From assembly GCA_903932705.1 (NCBI GenBank), contig CAIZHC010000302.1:1-5390 (forward strand): a stretch of DNA of 5,390 nucleotides, in the 5' to 3' direction. Shown in pieces: positions 1 through 5,390 of the stretch. Source of the DNA: an uncultured Actinomycetes bacterium (GTDB taxonomy: Bacteria; Actinomycetota; Actinomycetes; Nanopelagicales; Nanopelagicaceae). Within the stretch, counting starts at the first letter, position 1. Every line of letters starts with the position of its first letter. The position numbers and the translations under genes were made by a program. The notes beneath the pieces are model-generated. The model was not told the origin of the DNA. It did no database searches and saw only the letters and a list, made by a program, of their open reading frames with translations.

Positions 1-1
1 A

Positions 2-733
2 ACTGAGATTGCCCTAGGTGTTGTCACTGATGATTTTATTGCGTATATAAAGGCTTTAGAGGGCTCTGAGCAGGGTTGGGATCTGGATCAGACCACTGAG
101 TTCCTAGTGGTGGCTGCAACTCTCTTAGACCTAAAAGCAGCTCGATTATTACCAAGTGGCGAAATTGAAGATGAAGGGGATCTCGCTCTTCTTGAAGCTC
201 GAGATCTGCTCTTTGCCAGACTCTTGCAATACCGAGCTTTCAAAGAAATCGCTGCTATTTTCCAAGGCAGAATCGATCTCGCTGATAAGAGTTTTCCTCG
301 CCTGGTGGCCATGGAGAGTCACTTCGCCCAACTGCTTCCGGAAGTTCTTATCGGAGTTGGCGCCAATCGTTTTGCGGCAATAGCTGAACGTGTACTCGCC
401 CCTAAAATCGCTCCGTTGCTCTCCATAGATCACATCCACCAACCCTTGGTAAGCGTGGCCGAGGAAGCGGTAAAGATCGTGGATGCTCTTCGAAAGAGTG
501 GGCGAGCCAGTTTTCGTACCTTAATCGGAGATGCTGATTCGACCTTGGTGGTCGTCGCCCGTTTTCTCGCCCTTCTCGAACTTTACCGAGAGGGTGCACT
601 GCGCTTTGAGCAGGTTGTGGCTCTTGGAGAACTTCAAATTACTTGGGTTGCCGGCGCTGATGATGAAATCACGGTAAGTGATGAGTTCGATCGCCCAGTT
701 GAGACCATCGATACTAAGACAAAAGAGGAATAA
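2..733 (+). CDS. scpA: ScpA, kleisin subunit of the SMC-ScpAB condensin (5' partial)
   Basis: ScpA is the kleisin that bridges the SMC heads and binds ScpB in the bacterial condensin, which compacts and segregates the chromosome in the cytoplasm. The frame is open from base 2, so 243 residues are visible. Roughly 30-45 N-terminal residues are off the window, judged from the usual family length of about 250-290. Visible residues 34-51 read FLVVAATLLDLKAARLLP, the ScpA signature helix (family form FLVMAATLLxIKSxxLLP). A charged, variable middle follows, then a C-terminal winged-helix segment from about residue 171 (FRTLIGDADST, then FLALLELYREGALRFEQ), which contacts the SMC head in characterised kleisins. 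The GTG at 107 lies inside the conserved helix and is not the real start. The TAA stop abuts the scpB ATG, and the AGAGGA ribosome site of scpB lies within the last scpA codons, which implies translational coupling. Confidence 0.95.
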   Translation, partial: TEIALGVVTDDFIAYIKALEGSEQGWDLDQTTEFLVVAATLLDLKAARLLPSGEIEDEGDLALLEARDLLFARLLQYRAFKEIAAIFQGRIDLADKSFPRLVAMESHFAQLLPEVLIGVGANRFAAIAERVLAPKIAPLLSIDHIHQPLVSVAEEAVKIVDALRKSGRASFRTLIGDADSTLVVVARFLALLELYREGALRFEQVVALGELQITWVAGADDEITVSDEFDRPVETIDTKTKEE

Positions 734-1291
734 ATGTCTGAACTTGAACTGAACAGATCATTGGAAGCGATCCTCATGGTCGTTGATGAACCGGTAAACG
801 AATTAATTCTTGCTCAAATCACCGAGGTTCCAACAGAAGTTGTAGTGGCCGCCCTCCGTTCTCTCGCTCAAAGTTATGAAGAGCAGGGAAGAGGTTTTCA
901 GCTCCGCGAAATTGCTGGCGGATGGCGCTTTTATAGCCACCCTGATCAGGCGGCACTTGTCGAGAAGTTCGTACTCGACGGTCAGCAGACCCGACTTACT
1001 CAAGCTGCGTTAGAAACTCTGGCAGTTATCGCCTACCGACAACCCATTTCCAGAGCACGAGTATCTGCGATTCGCGGTGTCAACGTTGAAGCGGTAATGA
1101 AGACTCTTCTGACGCGTGGATTGGTTGAAGAGAGGGGGGTTGAGCACGAAACTGGCGCGATTCTCTACGGAACGACGAGCTTCTTCTTGGAAAAGATTGG
1201 CGTGCGAGGAATTGATGATTTGCCAGCTCTCGCACCATTCCTCCCAGATGTAGATGGTCTGGATGAGATTCTGGCAACGCTTACTGATTAA
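734..1291 (+). CDS. scpB: ScpB, winged-helix subunit of the SMC-ScpAB condensin
   Basis: ScpB dimerises and binds the ScpA kleisin, regulating the SMC ATPase cycle during chromosome segregation. The protein has 185 residues, near the usual family size. It begins with an N-terminal winged-helix domain at about residues 7-80, including SLEAILMVVDEPVNE and the strand motif GRGFQLREIAGGWRFYS at 52-68. A second winged-helix domain at about 86-160 contains the family hallmark LTQAALETLAVIAYRQPISR (88-107), followed by IRGVNVEAVMKTLLTRGLVEE. The C-terminal tail (LPALAPFLPDVDGLDEIL) is also typical. The ATG follows the scpA stop directly (TAAATG) and has an AGAGGA Shine-Dalgarno a few bases upstream, so the start is well supported and the two subunits are probably made in matched amounts. 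No missing motif or frame break was seen. Confidence 0.96.
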   Translation: MSELELNRSLEAILMVVDEPVNELILAQITEVPTEVVVAALRSLAQSYEEQGRGFQLREIAGGWRFYSHPDQAALVEKFVLDGQQTRLTQAALETLAVIAYRQPISRARVSAIRGVNVEAVMKTLLTRGLVEERGVEHETGAILYGTTSFFLEKIGVRGIDDLPALAPFLPDVDGLDEILATLTD

Positions 1292-1380
1292 AGGATTTCG
1301 TTTCTCTCTAGTTTGGCTTTAGACTTCTCTGAGACCGCGATGGTCATCCACGCCCAAATTGGCCGTGACGAGAGGAAAAT

Positions 1381-2115
1381 ATGGCGCTCATTCGCCTTCA
1401 GAAAGTCCTGGCTGATGCCGGTATAGCTAGCCGCAGAGCTAGCGAGCAATTGATCCTAGATGGCCGAGTAAGCGTCGATGGGGTCCAAATTCTAGAACTT
1501 GGAAGTAAGGTAGACCCAGAAATCTCTAAAGTTGAGGTTGATGGTGAGTCTATTTCAACTAAAAAAACTAATGTTTACCTCGCATTCCATAAACCAATTG
1601 GCGTTTTGTCAACCATGACTGACCCTGATGGCCGCCCTTGCCTGGGCGATTATTTTAGAGAACGTAATGAACGACTCTTTCACGTGGGCCGTTTAGATAA
1701 AGAGAGTGAAGGGTTAATCCTCCTTACAAATGATGGCGATCTTGCCCACCGTGCCACCCACCCTTCTTATGGAATGGTCAAGAAATATCTGGTTGAAATT
1801 GAGGGTGTTTTAACAAGGGAGCAATTAGCTGAAATCGGAGTAGGAATTCAGCTGGAAGATGGATTGGCAAGAGCCCTAGAAATTAAGACTCTTCGGGAAA
1901 TTAATCCCAAACATTCTTGGGTGGAGATATCGATCCATGAAGGTCGCTATCACATTGTGCGTAGAATATTTGAGCACTATCAGCTTCCAGTGCTTCGATT
2001 GATTAGAACTGAGTTTGGTCCCATTTCGTTGGCAGAGACCGGCGTGGGGCGCTACCGGAAATTAAATGAGGTGGAGCTCGGAAACCTATTTAAGGTTTTA
2101 AAGTTAAATCGATAA
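1381..2115 (+). CDS. rluB: RluB-type 23S rRNA pseudouridine synthase (RsuA/RluB/E/F family)
   Basis: This enzyme isomerises a uridine to pseudouridine in rRNA. In this neighbourhood the RluB type, which acts on the peptidyl-transferase region of 23S rRNA, is the likely member. The protein has 244 residues. An S4 RNA-binding domain occupies about residues 3-60 (RLQKVLADAGIASRR, then GRVSVDG). The catalytic domain follows, with HKPIGVLST near 70-78 and the catalytic motif GRLDKESEGLILLTNDG at 103-119, where Asp106 is the expected nucleophile. The C-terminal signature EGRYHIVRR lies at 187-195, followed by LRLIRTEFGPI. The ATG is preceded by AGAGGA at 1371-1376 with a 4-base gap, and an in-frame TGA at 1366-1368 rules out a longer start. 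It lies 89 bp after scpB. That spacer contains no other convincing gene, so co-transcription is possible but unproven. The exact target uridine cannot be read from sequence alone. Confidence 0.93.
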   Translation: MALIRLQKVLADAGIASRRASEQLILDGRVSVDGVQILELGSKVDPEISKVEVDGESISTKKTNVYLAFHKPIGVLSTMTDPDGRPCLGDYFRERNERLFHVGRLDKESEGLILLTNDGDLAHRATHPSYGMVKKYLVEIEGVLTREQLAEIGVGIQLEDGLARALEIKTLREINPKHSWVEISIHEGRYHIVRRIFEHYQLPVLRLIRTEFGPISLAETGVGRYRKLNEVELGNLFKVLKLNR

Positions 2116-2137
2116 ATATAAATTTGAAAAGCATATA

Positions 2138-2270
2138 AGTCGATTTTACAACTTAATAAGACAAGTTTGAATACCAATATATCGACAAAAGATAGCGTGA
2201 TTTCTGCAAGAATAACGTTATGTCGATATTTTCCGATTGGTTCTGAAGGGGCAATTATTAATGTCGATAT
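2138..2270. repeat. Four TGTCGATAT-like motifs spaced 41-42 bp apart
   Basis: Exact TGTCGATAT occurs at 2221-2229 and 2262-2270. Its exact reverse complement ATATCGACA is at 2179-2187, and a 7-of-9 match, AGTCGATTT, is at 2138-2146. The centres are 2142, 2183, 2225 and 2266, which gives intervals of 41, 42 and 41 bp, close to four helical turns. The two direct copies share the longer 12-mer ATGTCGATATTT (2220-2231 and 2261-2272). Regular spacing on one DNA face suggests binding sites for a protein that binds cooperatively, probably an operator array for the downstream aroH-tyrA genes. The binding protein is unknown, and I do not recognise the motif as the site of a named regulator. Confidence 0.6.
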
Positions 2271-2294
2271 TTATTAAAGTGGTTTTGTAAATTT

Positions 2295-2357
2295 ATGGGA
2301 ATGTTACTTAATTTCTTTAACACTTATTGGGAAAACCTTCCAAGGTTGGTCCGGTAA
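2295..2357 (+). other. Possible 20-codon leader peptide rich in aromatic codons
   Basis: An ATG at 2295 opens a 20-codon frame ending in TAA at 2355-2357, 17 bases before aroH. Codons 6-12 read NFFNTYW, so all three aromatic amino acids occur within six codons just ahead of aromatic-pathway genes. This recalls leader peptides such as those of pheA and trp operons. The TAA overlaps the AAGAGGG (2356-2362) that could serve as a weak aroH ribosome site. Against it, the ATG has no strong Shine-Dalgarno, no terminator-antiterminator pair with a U run is visible, and Phe and Tyr codons are common by chance in AT-rich DNA. It is a candidate only. Confidence 0.2.
2334..2347. repeat. Perfect inverted repeat upstream of aroH
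   Basis: AACCTT and AAGGTT are exact complements separated by CC. The dyad centre lies about 34 bp before the aroH ATG. It could be an operator half-site pair that overlaps the -35 zone of a leaderless aroH promoter. In RNA it could form a small 5-bp hairpin with a UCCA loop. Its role is inferred from position only. Confidence 0.45.
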
Positions 2358-2362
2358 GAGGG

Positions 2363-2368
2363 TATTCT
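2363..2368 (+). promoter_or_regulatory. Candidate -10 box for leaderless aroH-tyrA transcription
   Basis: TATTCT fits the actinobacterial TANNNT -10 pattern and ends 6 bases before the aroH ATG at 2375, so transcription would begin at or beside the start codon. Leaderless mRNAs are common in Actinobacteria. No good -35 lies at the usual 16-18 bp spacing; TTCCAA at 2338 gives a spacer of 19. The alternative is a longer transcript using AAGAGGG at 2356-2362 as a weakly spaced ribosome site. Confidence 0.35.
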
Positions 2369-2374
2369 CCCGCC

Positions 2375-2737
2375 ATGAGAGTTGTAGCGATCCGAGGCGC
2401 CACCCAACTAGCGAGTGATGACGTGGCCGAGATGGCTGATGCAGTGACAGAACTCTTGAGAGAGATGTTTGAAAGAAACTCGCTCACTAAGGATGATCTC
2501 GTCTCGATTTTCTTTACATCCACAGAGGATTTGATTTCAGATTTCCCGGCTGCAGCCGCTCGCAAGCTGGATCTGGGGGATATCCCCTTGATGTGCGCTC
2601 AAGAGATTCCCGTTACTGGCTCACTTCCCAGGGTTGTCCGAGTCATGATCCATGCTTATTCCACGCTGAAACATGGTGAAGTCAAACATCTTTATATGCG
2701 TGGGGCTGAAGTTCTTCGCAAGGATATCGCCCAATAG
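2375..2737 (+). CDS. aroH: Chorismate mutase, AroH type
   Basis: The enzyme converts chorismate to prephenate by a Claisen rearrangement, the committed step to phenylalanine and tyrosine. The protein has 120 residues, matching the small trimeric AroH family of Bacillus subtilis. Residues corresponding to the B. subtilis active site are present with an offset of about one: Arg7 (in AIRGAT), Arg63, Cys74, Glu77, Arg89 (in RVVRVMIH) and Tyr107 (in LYMRGAEVLR). The ATG at 2375 gives the family N-terminus MRVVAIRGATQL. A TTG 16 codons upstream (2327) would add an unconserved extension and was not chosen. The ribosome site is weak: AAGAGGG at 2356-2362 is 12 bases away, so leaderless translation is plausible. 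There is no fused regulatory domain. The TAG stop overlaps the tyrA GTG by one base, so the product probably feeds the next enzyme from the same mRNA. Confidence 0.95.
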   Translation: MRVVAIRGATQLASDDVAEMADAVTELLREMFERNSLTKDDLVSIFFTSTEDLISDFPAAAARKLDLGDIPLMCAQEIPVTGSLPRVVRVMIHAYSTLKHGEVKHLYMRGAEVLRKDIAQ

Positions 2738-3813
2738 TGGGGACTTTTTCGAAGGTTAGGATTGTCGGATCAGGCTTAATTGGCACATCTATTGCCCTCG
2801 GACTAAAGAGGTGCGGTTATGAAGTTTCAGTTGAAGATGAGGACCCTCAAACTGAACAATTAGCGCAATCGCTCGTCGGGCAGCTTGGAGAAGCTCCAAT
2901 TCCAGAGCTGATCATCGTCGCGACACCGATTGCAACTATTAGCACTTTGATTTTGGAGTATGCAACCAGATTCCCTCTATCAAACATCATAGATATAGGT
3001 GGCTTAAAGTCTGAGGTTATACAAGAGGTCGAAGAATTTCCAGATGTTTCTGCGCGATTTTGCGCGACCCACCCAATGGCTGGGCGAGAAATCTCCGGCG
3101 CGCTTGCCGCTCGGGGAGATCTCTTTGAAGGACGAATTTGGATCTACACGCCTGCAAAGAATTCGAACCCTCAGGCAATTGAAATGGCCCTGGAAGTCAT
3201 TGACGCGTTAGGCGGTTCAGCCATCCAGCTAGGTGCTGAAGAACATGATGAAGCTATTGCAGCGATATCTCATCTGCCCCAGGTAGTGAGCTCCCTTTTA
3301 TCCGCCTCTTTAATCGAACTTCCAGATCGAGATATCAGCTTGGCCGGACAGGGATTGAAGGATGTCTCCAGATTGGCTGCCTCTAATTCAGATCTTTGGG
3401 CCTCGCTTCTACATGGCAATAGAGTGGCCGTGGGGGAGTTTTTGACTATTTTCGCTCGACACCTTGATGATTTATCGACATCTCTACATAACGATGATTT
3501 GAGGAAGACCAAGGAGATTTTGGAGCTGGGTCGGGAGAACCATGCGCGTATTCCAGGAAAACACGGTGGGAAGAAGCGCGACTATTGGTACCTGCCTATC
3601 GTGATTGAAGATAAACCTGGCCAACTGGCGCGAATTTTTGACGCCTGCGCTGCGGTAGCCGCTAACGTGGAAGATCTTGCAATCGAACATACTCCCGGAC
3701 AGGAGAGCGGATTGGTAACGCTTGCCCTGTCTCGCGATGACTCTCTAAAAGTATTTGAACAGCTGCAAAGTGATGGTTGGAAAGTTCATCAACCACGCGA
3801 ATCCATTGGCTAG
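2737..3813 (+). CDS. tyrA: Prephenate dehydrogenase with C-terminal ACT domain
   Basis: TyrA oxidatively decarboxylates prephenate (or arogenate in some actinobacteria) on the way to tyrosine. The protein has 358 residues. A Rossmann domain begins at once, with GSGLIG at 11-16 and acidic residues after the second strand (EDEDP, 33-37), which suggests NAD+ rather than NADP+. ATHPMAGREISG (110-121) carries His112, equivalent to the conserved active-site histidine region. EEHDEAIAAISHLPQ (168-182) and GLKDVSRLAASNSDLW (206-221) are typical of the helical dimerisation domain. A C-terminal ACT domain at about 284-355 (YLPIVIEDKPGQLARIFDAC) suggests allosteric control, probably by an aromatic amino acid. 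The GTG start overlaps the aroH stop (TAGTG), and AAGGAT lies 11 bases upstream. Prephenate versus arogenate preference cannot be read from these motifs. Confidence 0.93.
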   Translation: MGTFSKVRIVGSGLIGTSIALGLKRCGYEVSVEDEDPQTEQLAQSLVGQLGEAPIPELIIVATPIATISTLILEYATRFPLSNIIDIGGLKSEVIQEVEEFPDVSARFCATHPMAGREISGALAARGDLFEGRIWIYTPAKNSNPQAIEMALEVIDALGGSAIQLGAEEHDEAIAAISHLPQVVSSLLSASLIELPDRDISLAGQGLKDVSRLAASNSDLWASLLHGNRVAVGEFLTIFARHLDDLSTSLHNDDLRKTKEILELGRENHARIPGKHGGKKRDYWYLPIVIEDKPGQLARIFDACAAVAANVEDLAIEHTPGQESGLVTLALSRDDSLKVFEQLQSDGWKVHQPRESIG

Positions 3814-3839
3814 CAGAAATCGCAGCATTGAATAGGCGT

Positions 3840-3845
3840 TAAGGT
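3840..3845 (+). promoter_or_regulatory. Ribosome binding site of cmk-der
   Basis: TAAGGT sits 6 bases before the ATG at 3852 and supports that start. The same hexamer also fits TANNNT, so a leaderless promoter at this position is a less likely alternative. No -35 at the proper spacing is visible in the 38-bp spacer after tyrA. Confidence 0.5.
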
Positions 3846-3851
3846 ACTCAT

Positions 3852-5390
3852 ATGTCGACCGTCATTATTGCGATAGATGGTCCCAGCGGATCAGGTAAAT
3901 CTTCAACCGCTAGAGCAGTAGCTCAGCGTGCGAACTGGCAGTACCTTGATACTGGCGCGCTCTACCGAGCGATTACCTGGTTAGCCATCAAAGAGGGTCC
4001 TATAGAGCCAGAGGCTCTCATCGAAGAGGCCCGAGAACTCGGAATTGAATTCAACGGAGATCCGATTGAACCTCGAATCTTCTTGGGGGAGTCGGATATC
4101 ACTGCTGATATTCGAAGCCAGCGCGTAACCGACCAAGTATCCATTTACGCGGCGATTCCAGAGATTCGTGCTTACCTGGTTGAGCTACAACGCTCTTTTA
4201 TTGAAGCCGCCCCTCATGGAATTGTGGTTGAAGGACGCGATATCGGAACAGTTGTCGCACCGCAGGCTCCTCTCAAGATTTTTCTCTACGCTGATTTACA
4301 GCAACGTGCACTGCGTCGCGAGCGGGAGTTGTCAGAGCCAATTTCAACTGAAGATGTCTCGAAGAGTTTGGATGAACGAGATCAACTCGATTCAACCCGC
4401 AAGGTATCACCACTTCGCATGGCTGATGATGCCTTGGAAATTGATTCAACCCTCCTGGATCTACCTGAAGTCGTGGATGTCATCTGGCAATGGGCAAAGG
4501 AGCGCTCACTTCTTGGTCTGCCAAAGGTAGCCATCATTGGCCGTCCAAATGTTGGAAAATCCACTCTTGTTAATCGAATTATCGGTCGACGCGAAGCAAT
4601 TGTTGAAGATACTCCAGGCGTTACCCGAGACCGCGTTAAATATGAGGCGGAGTGGAATGGCCGCACCTTTGTGTTAATCGATACCGGCGGTTGGGAGGTA
4701 AAGCCAGAGGGAATTTCCGAGAAGATTACAGCCGGCGCCGAGTTAGCAATTGCTGAAGCCGATGTTGTGCTCTTTGTTGTCGATGCCCAGGTTGGTGCGT
4801 TGGATGAGGATTCATCACTACTAACTTTGCTTCGCAGATCTAAAAAGAAGACGATCTTGGTAGCCAATAAGGTTGACGGAGTAAATGAAGAACAGAATGC
4901 TCACGCGCTCTGGAATCTTGGATTAGGTGAACCCCGTTTTGTTTCCGCTCTTCACGGACGTGGTTCAGGTGATCTACTCGATTTATTAGTAAATGAACTT
5001 CCAGAGGTTGGCTCTGAACTTCCCGATGATGGTTTTCGAAGAATTGCAATTGTTGGAAGACCAAATGTTGGTAAATCAAGTTTGCTTAACGCGCTAGCAG
5101 GTGAATCTCGAGTTCTCGTCGATGATGTTGCAGGCACAACTCGCGACCCCGTTGATGAACTTATCGAACTTGGTGGAGATACCTGGCGTTTTATTGATAC
5201 GGCTGGCATTCGGAAGAGAGCCATTCACGACAGCGGAACTGATTACTACGCAAGTTTGCGTACCGCCGCCGCCCTCGATCGGGCCGAAGTGGCAGTTATC
5301 GTGATTGATGCATCGCTGCCTTTAACTGAACAAGACCTTCGCATCGTGACTATGGCCGAAGAGGCTGGTCGCGCGATGGTGCTTGTGATG
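3852..5390 (+). CDS. cmk-der: Fused cytidylate kinase and ribosome assembly GTPase Der (3' partial)
   Basis: The frame runs unbroken for 513 codons to the window edge. Residues 1 to about 216 are CMP/dCMP kinase: P-loop GPSGSGKS at 10-17, LDTGALYRA at 32-40, IRSQRV at 87-92, [11 protein letters not shown] at 127-137, and the nucleotide-binding region [13 protein letters not shown] at 176-188 with DDALEIDST at 192-200. After about ten linker residues comes Der (EngA), a double GTPase needed for 50S assembly. GTPase 1 has G1 GRPNVGKS at 230-237, G2 TPGVTRDR, G3 DTGG at 277-280, G4 NKVD at 339-342 and G5 SAL at 365-367. GTPase 2 has G1 GRPNVGKS at 402-409, G2 GTTRD and G3 DTAGIRKR at 449-456. 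The second G4 and the KH-like domain lie beyond the window. Cmk-Der fusions are annotated in some other actinobacteria, such as Bifidobacterium. The gene starts 38 bp after tyrA. Confidence 0.93.
   Translation, partial: MSTVIIAIDGPSGSGKSSTARAVAQRANWQYLDTGALYRAITWLAIKEGPIEPEALIEEARELGIEFNGDPIEPRIFLGESDITADIRSQRVTDQVSIYAAIPEIRAYLVELQRSFIEAAPHGIVVEGRDIGTVVAPQAPLKIFLYADLQQRALRRERELSEPISTEDVSKSLDERDQLDSTRKVSPLRMADDALEIDSTLLDLPEVVDVIWQWAKERSLLGLPKVAIIGRPNVGKSTLVNRIIGRREAIVEDTPGVTRDRVKYEAEWNGRTFVLIDTGGWEVKPEGISEKITAGAELAIAEADVVLFVVDAQVGALDEDSSLLTLLRRSKKKTILVANKVDGVNEEQNAHALWNLGLGEPRFVSALHGRGSGDLLDLLVNELPEVGSELPDDGFRRIAIVGRPNVGKSSLLNALAGESRVLVDDVAGTTRDPVDELIELGGDTWRFIDTAGIRKRAIHDSGTDYYASLRTAAALDRAEVAVIVIDASLPLTEQDLRIVTMAEEAGRAMVLVM

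Larger units (their letters stand above)
2116..2374. other. AT-rich intergenic region between rluB and aroH
   Basis: This 259-bp gap is far longer than the other spacers here (0, 89, -1 and 38 bp), and it is about one-third GC in its middle (19 of 60 bases at 2161-2220) against the high 40s in the genes. It has no GC-rich stem followed by a T run, so no rho-independent terminator for rluB is visible. It contains the phased TGTCGATAT-like motifs (2138-2270), very short open frames, a perfect dyad (2334-2347) and a -10-like hexamer next to the aroH start. It most likely holds the promoter and control region of aroH-tyrA. A small RNA cannot be excluded from sequence alone. Confidence 0.8.

Noticed and set aside
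149..442. Minus-strand open frame of 97 codons under scpA
   Set aside because: It is opposite the well-supported ScpA frame, with no ribosome site or recognisable product.
1333..1345. GACC-GCGAT-GGTC stem in the scpB-rluB spacer as a terminator
   Set aside because: The stem has only 4 bp and no T run follows, so it does not qualify as a rho-independent terminator.
1340..1426. Short ATG frame between scpB and rluB
   Set aside because: It has 28 codons, runs out of frame into the rluB S4 domain, and lacks a ribosome site.
2138..2270. CRISPR array interpretation of the 41-42 bp periodic motif
   Set aside because: The shared unit is only 9-12 bases, one copy is inverted, and no cas gene is present. 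CRISPR repeats are longer and in one orientation.
2197..2277. GTG-started frame of 26 codons in the gap
   Set aside because: It has no Shine-Dalgarno and no recognisable peptide, and it crosses both direct repeat copies, so it is probably chance.
2327..2374. Longer aroH start at TTG 2327
   Set aside because: It adds 16 unconserved residues ahead of the family N-terminus MRVVAIRGAT, and the ATG at 2375 matches the known length of AroH proteins.
4168..4530. Plus-strand open frame of 120 codons in another frame of cmk
   Set aside because: It overlaps the conserved Cmk catalytic region in the wrong frame and has no family motif.
4382..4867. Minus-strand open frame of 161 codons under cmk-der
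   Set aside because: It lies opposite a frame with complete Cmk and Der motifs. The predicted product is rich in Ser, Thr and Arg with no recognisable motif, which is typical of an antisense shadow.

Overview
The window carries a compact, entirely plus-strand cluster of housekeeping genes: scpA (5' end missing) - scpB - rluB - [AT-rich gap of about 260 bp] - aroH - tyrA - cmk-der (3' end missing). From my memory of the families, this order (ScpAB condensin genes, an RluB-type pseudouridine synthase, a monofunctional AroH chorismate mutase, TyrA, Cmk, Der) is typical of Actinobacteria. The protein motifs agree, for example the EGRxHIVRR variant in RluB and the AroH-type chorismate mutase. The coding GC, judged by eye, is in the high 40s percent. 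That is low for the phylum and, with the tight packing and gene fusion, suggests a streamlined lineage such as freshwater Nanopelagicales (acI). This placement is inference and was not tested by any search.

Layout. Positions 1-1291 hold scpA and scpB, joined stop-to-start as TAAATG; they encode the kleisin and winged-helix subunits of the SMC condensin. After an 89-bp spacer comes rluB (1381-2115), a 23S rRNA pseudouridine synthase. Positions 2116-2374 contain no confident gene and are only about one-third GC. This gap holds the most interesting non-coding signals: four copies of a TGTCGATAT-like motif whose centres lie 41-42 bp apart, a 20-codon open frame with clustered aromatic codons, a perfect 6+6 bp dyad, and a -10-like box placed for leaderless transcription of aroH. 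Then aroH (2375-2737) and tyrA (2737-3813) overlap by one base and encode two consecutive steps from chorismate to the tyrosine precursor. The last gene, from 3852 to the window edge, is one uninterrupted frame that joins cytidylate kinase to the tandem-GTPase ribosome assembly factor Der through a linker of only about ten residues.

How it works together. ScpA and ScpB act with SMC (not in the window) in chromosome organisation. RluB and Der both act on the large ribosomal subunit, one by modification and one by assembly. AroH and TyrA form a metabolic pair, and TyrA carries a C-terminal ACT domain that probably senses an amino acid. The Cmk half phosphorylates CMP/dCMP. No transposon, CRISPR array, tRNA, rRNA or prophage signal was seen. 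Nothing here is clearly a new multi-gene system. The best candidates for something undescribed are the phased motif array and the possible leader region between rluB and aroH.
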